DNA of 27,063 nucleotides from Pinguiococcus pyrenoidosus (Eukaryota > Sar > Pinguiophyceae > Pinguiochrysidales > Pinguiochrysidaceae), in contig JAAMXY010000436.1 in assembly GCA_019677205.1 (NCBI GenBank), positions 1 to 27,063 on the forward strand, written 5' to 3'. The notes beneath the pieces were generated by a model. The model was not told the origin of the DNA and made no database searches. It saw nothing but the letters and a program-made list of their open reading frames with translations. Position 1 is the first letter of the stretch. Every line of letters starts with the position of its first letter. Below, piece after piece: positions 1 to 7,779 of this stretch. The translations under genes and the position numbers were made by a program.

Positions 1-1633
1 AGTGGCGGGAAATGCGGCGAAGCGGCGCCGAGGTGAACGAAGCACGCTGGAGTGGCGTATTTTCCTCTGCTATGGGTTGTGCAAGGTTTGCGACGGATTA
101 CTTGAGAATGATTGAATGCGGAGAACGCAATAGACTTTGAAAATATTTCTTGTTCGAATGTTGCATAGAATATTTGGAGGCACGTCACAACTGAAGCTGA
201 ACTCCGGACGGCGAATCAATGAATGCCCTCCAGATGGAGCCGCGCCGGACATCATTGGTAGAGCGTCGAGAATTGCATACGTACTCATCAATGTATCTGT
301 ATTTTGGGTGAATAACGTCCTGATGATCAAGACAGACACTGGACAGATTCGAAATCGGGAGAGGAGCGAAGCCTTCACAGTGGTCGGATGCTCATGATTC
401 TGAGGAAGAAAGGGATTTTTGAAGCTAAGGGTGCGCGATCTCTTTGCAACTCAACATTCATCTCCACAAGCACTCCACAAGCGCCACGCCAACCTGACCA
501 GCTGATGCGTCGATTGAATCCATCAATCATCGCGTCAATCCCAAGCATCACTTTCATGTGTCACACTGATGCATCAGTTGGTGCATCAGTAAGCCTAACA
601 GTCTGATGCACAAGACCATTGCAAGATAGTTTGCAAACTGTTGATCCATCAGTCTGATGCATCAGTCTGACACAACAGTTGATGCATCAGTTTGATGCGT
701 CAGTTTGATGCCTTTTCGTAACAGTGTTTGCATCAGTTTGATGCATAAACTGATGCATCAACTGATGCATCAAACTGATGCCTTGAGCTGCTACATAGAC
801 GACGGATCTGCGCGATATCTATGGCCTCGACGACGAAGAAAATGTACTTGAATACGGTGCGTGTCTGATGACGAGAACGAACTACAGGCGACAGCAAGTA
901 AGTACAACTTGAAAATGCAATCGCTCAAAGATGCAGTCTGCCTGAAATTGCTTTTAGATGTCATCGATACGAATCTCGACTATGCCAAACTCTTGATTTT
1001 CTTGAAGGCCGTGTACATGGTTGCAAATGAAGCAGACATCGCTTTTACAGAGCGCAGTGACGACGACACCGACGATGAGGACGATGCTGGACATAGGTCT
1101 TTCACTGCCTAATGAAGCTTTTAACGGACATGGTGAACACAGACTTTGGCGCAGACTTCCTTTTGGGTGCAGCATACAAGCTTTCTGGACAGGTCAGACA
1201 CGCCGCGCGCCGCCGGACGGAGGAGCCGCCCATGCATGTCTCCGCCCAGACACGTCAGATCTGACATCGCCCATGCATACCCAGACAGCACAGCGAGAGA
1301 GCTTGCTTGTTTTCTGTCGACCGCAGATCACAACGACATCGGATAGCGCAAGTGGGAAGTCTCTCATGAGGGCGAGAAGCATCGAGTGGCGGAAGCAAGG
1401 GGCTTTACCCCCTTTGGCGGAAGTTCCGAGTTGAAGTTTTCCATCCCGGTACTCCTGTGGTACTCCACCTTCCCAAAAAGACAACACACCATCCCCTTCA
1501 TCGCTCGGCAAGGCTTTCACCCGGAGCCAGAAAAGTTATACAAGGGCCCATGTAAACTCTTCAAGGGGGTGCAACGCCGACGAAAGAGCACTTCGCCGCA
1601 GATTTTCTTCGCTCTCAAGAGCTCTTCAGCGAG
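1..1633. other. Region with no supported gene
   Basis: No reading frame here shows a recognisable domain or a convincing exon chain. The longest frames are about 60-140 codons and overlap one another on both strands. One frame at 861-1112 (+) encodes about 83 residues with an acidic end (DDDTDDEDD) and could be an exon of an unknown gene. The first 12 bases hold a GGCGGGAAA E2F-like word. The only clear structure is the palindromic repeat cluster at 567-784. The interval may hold the 5' flank of the WW gene plus a degraded or very divergent gene. Confidence 0.5.
567..784. repeat. Clustered palindromic decamer TGATGCATCA
   Basis: The perfect palindrome TGATGCATCA occurs five times, at 567-576, 655-664, 680-689, 751-760 and 763-772. 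Many one-mismatch or truncated relatives lie between them (GGTGCATCAG, TGATCCATCA, TGATGCGTCA, TTGCATCAG). Neighbouring copies are joined by short AGT/AAC/AGTT spacers, so the same motif reads on both strands. I noticed no other copy in the window. It could be an arrayed protein-binding site, a foldback or satellite-like element, or a minisatellite decaying by mutation. It is not a CRISPR array: spacing is irregular and the host is eukaryotic. Confidence 0.8.
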
Positions 1634-3712
1634 ATGAGGCTCCTCTTTTGCCTTCTGAGTCTCGCAGCCGCTGCGCCCACGTGGCGACGGCGCGCGTGGA
1701 CCGTACGAGGCGGCCAGGAGGACCAGCTGCCGGAGGGTTGGCAGAGATTTTTCACTCCGGAAGGTACACTTTGCTGTCATTTGGCTCTCAGCCAAGTTCT
1801 TACGCGAATTCTCCTGTCGTAAAGGCCATCCCTACTACGCCAACATGCGCACAGGGTCCACGCAGTGGGAGCCGCCCCTGGCGGTGGAGGCGGACGTCGG
1901 GCCCGCGGAGCAGACGGCCCCGGGGACAGACGCTGCTCGAGCAGCAGATGCTCAGCACGCGGGACTGGCGCCGCAGGAGACACTGGAGACTTCCGCGGAC
2001 TCTACCTGGGGGAAGCAGGATGCAGCTTGGGGAGACTGGCAAGCCACACCCGGAGCAGCAGCAGCAGCAGCCGCGTCAGCAGCAGCAGCAGCAGCAGCAG
2101 AAGGACCGGGAGGCAATGCAGCGGCAGCAGCAGAAGCAGCGCCGGCATCTTCCGACTCGAGTTGGGCGGACAACGGCTCTTGGGAACGGTGGCCAGAGGA
2201 GTCCAGCGGGGCGGCAGAACCGCGTACCACTCCGCAAGAAGAGTGGCAGCAAGAGGCACAGGTCCCGGATCAGCAGCCCATGGCAGCCGTGGTGGAAGAA
2301 GAGCCGGAAGTGGTGCCTTTCTCGACCGAGGACTCTGAGGCAGCCGCTGAGGCTCCTGTGCTTGTGGAAGAGCTCGAGGAGCAGGAGGTGGTAGTGGAGG
2401 AGGTGGAGGCGCCGCCCGCAGAATGGCCCGTCCAAGCAGAAGCAGAAGCAGAAGCACAATCACAGGCACAAGCTCAAGCACAGGCTCAAACACAAAGTCA
2501 AACACCTTCCTGGGGAGGGTGGCCGACGTCCACATCGGCGCCGAACTCGAATGATCCGGCGGACGCGGGGTGGCATGGCTGGCCTCAAGGCGGCGCTCAA
2601 GCACCAGAGCAAATCGGAAGTACGGCCCGGAATCCCAGCCCCGCGGTGAGGCCCGGGGACTTCAGGCAGGCGGCGCCAGGCGGGAGTGCGGCTCCGCAGA
2701 TGTTGGCCGAAGGGGGGAATCAGCCATCTTCTGGCGGCTGGTCGGGGGGCGCGGCGTGGGGCGGCTGGGGTGCCGGCGCTACGGGGCAGCAAGGGAGTCT
2801 GGAGCAGTCCTCGCAGTTTGAGTGGCAAGGGTGGAACCAGGAGGCGCAGTGGGCAGCAACGCCTGCACCGGCCCCTCGGGCTGATCTCGCGGTGCCCATC
2901 GTGACCTTCAACTCCTTGCATTTCCTCCCCGCCATCTTCGACGATCGCCGAAGTACCTTGCAGCGGATCGAGCGGTACCTGCGCCAATTAGACCAGTACA
3001 TGCAGCGCGAACTAGAGAAAGCGGAGAACGCGCTGAACACCGTCGCCGAGCAGGATCTCAAGCTTGTCGTCCTGCGCAAGAACCTCGAACGGGCGGCGGA
3101 CGAGATCGAGCAGCTCGAGAGCGACCTGAGGAGGGAGCAGAAGCGAAGGATGGCAGCGACGGCCGCAGCCGCCAGGGCGCGGCAGCAGCCAAGCAGCAAA
3201 ACCGAAGAGCAGTCCAAAGCCGCCGCGAGCAAGCTGGCCGAGCAGACTCGAGAAGTGCAGGCATTGAAACAGGACGTGGAGCGGTACAAGCTCTTAAATG
3301 AGGTATGCGGTGACCGGCCTTCAGAGTCGTTGTGCGGCCTGTTGCCCTCTCGAGCTGACCGGCTTCTTCTTGCCACAATCCGTAGGAGAAGGAGTCGACG
3401 ATCCAAGGCCTCCAGGCAGCGGTCGATGAGTTGACCAGCCTTCTGCATTCCCCCGCGCAGGGGCCGATGAAAGCCGCTGCCAAGGTGTCAGAAATCGTGA
3501 TCCCGTCTGCCGATGAACAGGAGGATGAAGAAGAAGAGGAGGAGGAGGACGAGGAGGACGACGACGACGACGAGGCCGATGCTCGACGAAAGAACGGCAA
3601 GAAAGGCGGGGGGGAAGACGACGACGACGAAGAGGACGAGGAAGAAGACGACGAGGAGGACGAGGAGGAAGAAGAAGACGACGAGGAGGACGATGGTTCC
3701 ACGAAAAAATAA
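1634..3712 (+). CDS. WW-domain, coiled-coil, acid-tailed protein with signal-like N-terminus
   Basis: Three exons by my reading: 1634-1763, 1825-3302 and 3386-3712, all GT-AG, giving about 644 residues. The first intron splits the WW domain. Joining the exons restores LPEGW...TPEGHPYYAN...TGSTQWEPP (about residues 33-63), with both signature Trp residues and the Tyr pair, which validates the splice. Residues 1-15 (MRLLFCLLSLAAAAP) look like a signal peptide followed by an Arg-rich stretch. After the WW domain come about 330 residues of Ala/Gln/Glu/Trp/Gly low complexity, then a long coiled coil (about residues 400-535), then a nearly pure Asp/Glu tail ending in GSTKK. ATG 1634 is the first in-frame Met after an in-frame TAA at 1553. 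WW domains bind Pro-rich ligands and usually work in cytosol or nucleus, so a secretory start is odd. No orthologue recognised; function unknown. Confidence 0.75.
2055..2103 (+). repeat. CAG/GCA triplet repeat encoding poly-Ala
   Basis: Two runs of CAG/GCA triplets separated by CCGCGT lie inside exon 2 of the WW gene. In the coding frame they read as two Ala runs around a Ser. It is a coding microsatellite and probably length-variable. Confidence 0.85.
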
Positions 3713-3800
3713 GCCGTCTCATAGTTTCCGCTGGTCTGTGAGGGACCCATCTTACGACATTTAAACGCAACGCCACAGACTGTCCATCATCCGACATCCG

Positions 3801-4628
3801 CTATGCTTCCGCGGCACCTTCACCTTCCACCTTGTCGCCTTCCTCGCCTTTCTCCGCCGATTTACCCTCTTCATCCGCAGCCTCGTCTTTGCCATCTTGC
3901 TCTTCATTTTCATTTTCCTCCGCGTCTTCGTCGTCGTCAACCTCGTCGCACTTCTTTAGCACCCACTCCTTCACCCTAGCCAGAGCCTGGGGACGCATTT
4001 TCACCCGCATTTAGCCACGATCGATCTTGAGATGCTGCGCTCGGCAGCATCATTGGGTACCTCGGCTGCTTCCTCCGCTGTCCCGCTACATGCGGAGACG
4101 AAGTCGTCGTCGGCCATGGCGTCAAAGGCGCCGCCTCGGTCCTGAGCATTTTTGCGTTGATCAGCACTACGGCAAGCAGCAAGCTACAACACCCCCCCCA
4201 AAGTCGCCTGCCACCGCCTCGCACCTCGGCGTCCTCTCCCACCAGCTCGTTGAAGTCGAAGTCGTTCATCTTCCCCGGCAAGTCGTACGGATCCGTGTCT
4301 TCCGAAATCAACTCTGCCAGCTTCGTTCGCGCCTCTTCGTCTAGAGCCATAATCTCTCGAATGCGTTTCATGTTATACACCTGAAGGAAATTGCAGAGGT
4401 GTGAAGTAACGAAATGAAGTTTCGAGGAAACGTCGCTGTCGTGTGAAGCACTGCGACGCCTCAAAGGAATCCCCAACGCTCAAATCGCTTTTGGCCGCCA
4501 AATCTGTGCGGAGAATGCACTTCCGCGCACATCTACTAGCTGGTCCAGTAGCTCGAGGAGGCACGCACCCCGGTGTTTGACCGCTGCACGCCCTGCGGAT
4601 GCGGCGTGCGCACGGACTCGGCAATCAT
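3801..4628 (-). CDS. Small acidic protein of unknown function
   Basis: Hand-built four-exon model on the minus strand: 4628-4569, 4380-4225, 4141-4061 and 3986-3801, GT-AG introns of 188, 83 and 74 nt, all phase 0, about 160 residues. The most protein-like part is exon 2, with charged helical sequence (MKRIREIMALDEEARTKLAE) followed by a DFDFNELVGEDAE stretch. The last exon has LARVKEWVLKKCDEVDDDED and then an Asp/Glu/Lys-rich tail. I recognise no family. The frame stays open across three junctions, which supports a real gene, but the first exon (20 codons) and the 4060/3987 intron are the weakest parts. It converges on the WW gene with 88 bp between stop codons; both proteins have acidic C-terminal tails, which may be coincidence. 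Confidence 0.5.
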
Positions 4629-5153
4629 GGCGGATTCTGCCCGCAGTTCTGAACAGCTGCGGAGTCTGTGGGGAGATCTTGGCCAAAGAGGCCTTTGGGC
4701 GCTGCCGCGAGTGGAGTCTGCCTTTCACTCCCGGCTTCAAGTAACAGCTCCACGCGAGTCGGCAAGGCGTCCTAGCTCCTGAGGGCCACAAGGCGCCTTG
4801 CGGCTTTAAGCGACAACGGGTCGCACCAAAAGATGGGTGGGACAAAACTAAAGATTGAAATCATACTTTCGCGTGTTTCCATTAGTACAAATTATTCCGA
4901 AACGTCAATTTCCGTTCTCGGATATTGCAATCTATCTTGAGCGGTGTCAGGATACTAGGTGGCATCTTTTTTTGGAGGACGCGAATCCGCGATCGGACTT
5001 GTCCAAAGATTCCGAATTTCTATCGAAATGTATGCCTATATCGCTTTGGCATGCTGAGGCGCGATTCGCTGTCGTGGCGAAAGCCGAATGCGACTTCTTG
5101 ACTTGACTTCACCTCGGCGGCGTAAACGCGCGCAGCAGTCCTCCAGCTGCACG
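4629..5153. promoter_or_regulatory. Intergenic region between divergent genes
   Basis: About 525 bp separate the start of the small acidic gene (-) from the SufE start (+), so both 5' regions should lie here. The part from about 4846 to 5000 is noticeably more AT-rich than the flanking coding DNA. I see no convincing TATA box, no further gene and no repeat. Confidence 0.4.
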
Positions 5154-5983
5154 ATGATGAGGGCGACGTGCGTCATCGCATTCGCATGCTTTTTGCATGC
5201 CGATGCCTTCGTAATCACACCCAGGACGAGTCCAGTGCGGCACATGGGGCCGCTCCACGTTCAAGAAGCGGTGAGACCTGCCCTCCACCATTCGCGTCTG
5301 TGCGGCGAGCAGGAGCGTCTGCTTCAGTCCTTCAGTATTCCAAGTTTGTTCTCATGGGTACCTTCGGACGTGTGGCTGAGTCAGCATCTTCATGATACGC
5401 AACATGCGCAGACGACGCTTGGGGAGCTTCGGACTCTTCTGATTCTTGCTTTTCTCTGTTCGTCTGTCTGTTTGTCTGTTTGTCTGTCTGCCTGTCTGTC
5501 TGTCGGCAGGGCACGGACCTTGGGATGCCACCCAGCTTGGCGACGCTAGTAGAGGCGCTTCGAAGCGTTGGAGACGATCGCACTCGTTTTAAGCAGCTGC
5601 TGTTCCTGGCCGCACAGGCGGACAAGATGGACGAGGCCCTGAAGACCCCCGAAAACAAGGTGCAGGGGTGCTTGTCCACGGTGCATGTGTTCGCCGAGCT
5701 GCGCGACGACGGAAAGGTGTACTACGTTGGAGACTCGGACGGGCAGATGACCAAGGGTCTCGTGGCCATTCTCACCAAGGGGCTGAGCGGCAACTCGCCG
5801 GAGAGCATCCAGCAGGTGAAGCCCGAGTTCATCCACTACGCCGGGCTTGGCACAAGCCTGACCCCGGGTCGAAACAACGGCTTCATCAACATGCTGAAGA
5901 AGATGAAGCTTCAGGCGGAGCTCGTTGGAGGCGCGAGCGAAGCTTCGGAAGAGACGGCTGCGGAGGAAAGTGCATCAGAATAA
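5154..5983 (+). CDS. Plastid-targeted SufE-type cysteine desulfurase activator
   Basis: SufE stimulates the desulfurase SufS and accepts its persulfide sulfur on a conserved Cys, feeding the SUF iron-sulfur cluster pathway of plastids. Two exons, 5154-5270 and 5510-5983, with a 239-nt phase-0 intron, encode 196 residues. The catalytic Cys lies in KVQGC (Cys93), followed by the typical pattern: DGKVYYVGDSDGQMTKGL, a SGNSPESI segment and a GLGTSLTPGRNNGF stretch. The N-terminus is a bipartite presequence: hydrophobic signal MMRATCVIAFACFLHADA, then Phe at the predicted +1 (ADA-FVITP) and a basic Ser/Thr/Pro region. The +1 Phe motif marks import to the stroma in red-derived complex plastids. A second ATG at 5157 is an equivalent start. 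The C-terminus carries a short acidic extension. The gene converges on the BTB gene. Confidence 0.9.
5459..5506 (+). repeat. TSTG/TTTG tetranucleotide repeat at intron 3' end
   Basis: A run of GTCTGTCTGTTTGTCTG-type tetranucleotides forms the pyrimidine-rich tract directly before the CAG acceptor (5507-5509) of the SufE intron. It probably serves as the polypyrimidine tract while being slippage-prone. Confidence 0.8.
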
Positions 5984-6113
5984 GACATTACTTGGCGTTG
6001 CTTTGCCTCTTGCTTGGCGCTGCGTTGCTTCTTGCTTCTTGCTTTGCGTCGTTTTTGCTCTCTTGGGGCAATAATCACAGGGACACATGGCCTTCGCGCT
6101 AATCATAGACTCT

Positions 6114-7197
6114 CTACTTCGGAGCGACCGCTGCCGGACCGGCTTCAATCTTCAACCGCTTCGCCGGTCGCGCATTGGCTGCTTGCGCGAGGGTCTCTAG
6201 AATCGGAATGAAGAGGTGCGGCATGGCCTTCAGCTCCGTCTGGAAGGTCGGATTGGAAACTACTTCTTCTGAGTTCTGCGTGATGAAGTCCATACATGCG
6301 CAGCGCAGATGCTCCGCATCGTACTTGTCCGAGCAGAAGAGCATCTGGACGACATTCTCGCGATTCATCTGCCGCTTCGCCTCGACCTCACAGATGCTCT
6401 TGAGGCCGGGGATGATGAACTCTTCCGCGAGCCGAAGGGTGTGGAGAATCTCGTTCGCGTTGCACTTCGACAGGCCGGCAACGCGGTTTGTATAGATGTA
6501 CTCTAGCATTCGCAAAACAGTGGGACGAACATGGCCGTCGATCTCCACCACGTTCGACGACGACTCGCGCAGCCCGCCCTTGCGGAACGCGGCTCTGAAG
6601 TATTCCCCGCGCGCTCCCAGGATGGCCTTGTGCGCGCGAATCGGCTCTCCGTCGGGCTCACTCCGCAGCACAAAGGAGCAGTCGCAGTGCTCGGTGTCCG
6701 TCAGTAATCGGGAGAAGTTTTCAAAGTACGTCTCGTCCGAACACATCGGATCCATGTGCTCCGTCTCTTCCTCGCGCTTCTTGCGCACGATGATCTCGTC
6801 GTTCTTCAGCAAGTGAACCGACGCCGGCGTGTCGTCCGGCAGGAGCTGCTCCGTAAAGTAATACACCAGGTCATCCTTTCGCAGGCCGTGGTGCTTCGCG
6901 TAGTGGCGAAACAGAGAGTTGAAAGTCTGCTGTACTTTCATCAGACAGCTGGGGTGTGGGCGAGGGTGTGGGTGTGGTTTTTTTCACATTGTTTTGCCAC
7001 AGATCCAGACAGACGTAGGTTAGCTCCACTCCGTGCGCGCTGCGACCACTCCAGGTCGTCGGCGTTTCGTGGGCTCACCTGTACTGGTTTCCTGCGCGCA
7101 CGCGCGGGATGGTCCGGTGAGAGCCTTCGAGGTACAGGTCCTCTGCCGCTTTGACGATGAATTCCACGCTGGGCTCTTGGTCCGGAGCGCGCGTCAT
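6114..7197 (-). CDS. SUMO-like (Rad60-SLD type) plus BTB/POZ domain protein
   Basis: Two exons, 7197-7079 and 6948-6114, with a 130-nt phase-2 intron, encode about 317 residues. Residues about 10-100 resemble a Rad60-SLD/SUMO-like fold: an FNSLFRHYAKHHGL helix, then LVYYF, LLPDDTPAS and LKNDEIIVRKK at the positions of the SUMO FLFDG, DTP and DVIEV elements. Residues about 120-225 are a BTB domain (CDCSFVL, IRAHKAILGARGEYFRAAF, VVEIDG, VLRMLEYIYT), followed by a BACK-like helical stretch. PAKRLKIE near residue 301 resembles the c-Myc nuclear localisation signal. SPOP-like BTB proteins commonly serve as substrate adaptors of CUL3 ubiquitin ligases, usually with a MATH or Kelch partner, so the SUMO-like partner is unusual. 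Exon 1 is open upstream without an ATG before 7197, so that start is likely. It is divergent from the E1 gene. Confidence 0.75.
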
Positions 7198-7779
7198 CGC
7201 TGTCTCTGCGTTCGTGGCGTGGCACTCGTGCGCCTCGTGTTGGATCCGGACCGAAGAAGTGGCGCTGCGTCGGCGGTCGGCGCGGCTTTTCGAACTTCTT
7301 GTCAGACGAGACGGAGTTGGGACAAAAGCGGAAGCCTTCGCAGTTCGCGCGACGTACAGGCGCGTAAGACTTTTCGAAAGACTCCAACGCGCCGAGTCTC
7401 CTGCTGGAGAACTCTTTGCGCCGAGTCGGAAACGGTCGCTGACAATGAGATGTGGCTAAAGCCAAATCTAAATTGAAAATTCGCCGACTTCCGTGAAAGT
7501 TGACCCGTAGACGGGGTTTGAAACTTGATGGAGTTTCCAGTTCAAAACGTCCGCGGACGAACGGACGGAGTTTCCCGCCTCCAGCTGGAGCTCACCGGTT
7601 TGGATCTGGCGCCCATCCGGAAATCCGTCTGTCTCATAGGGCGGACGGCCGATTTGTATTTATGCTTCACATCCGGATTCCTCTGCTTCAAGATCCAAGC
7701 TCGGCGAGTCCGGAGTGCCGGGTTTTGCGCCGCGCGCGCGTCCGACACCTGCGCTCTCCAGAGTCTGCGGCGGCTCGGC
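7198..7779. promoter_or_regulatory. Bidirectional 5' region of BTB and E1 genes
   Basis: About 582 bp lie between the ATG of the BTB gene (-) and the preferred ATG of the E1 gene (+). The E1 reading frame is open upstream to an ATG at 7528, so part may be coding in a longer isoform. The upstream 84 codons resemble no E1 sequence. A TTTGTATTTATG stretch near 7652 is the only AT-rich core-promoter-like word. Confidence 0.4.

Noticed and set aside
567-784. CRISPR array
   Set aside because: Repeats are only 10 bp, palindromic and irregularly spaced, and the window is eukaryotic nuclear DNA without cas genes.
800-910. An exon-like peptide IYGLDDEENVLEY that recalls the start of a GRAM domain
   Set aside because: Only about 13 residues match, I could not extend it across a plausible splice to the rest of a GRAM domain, and the following frame is unrelated.
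1194-1520. A 108-codon minus-strand frame ending in SGGARRV
   Set aside because: No domain, no splice partners that I could justify, and no support beyond an open frame in GC-rich DNA.
3431-3764. Independent Arg/Lys-rich or poly-Ser proteins in the acidic-tail region
   Set aside because: They are alternate-frame readings of the GAX-rich Asp/Glu tail of the WW gene.
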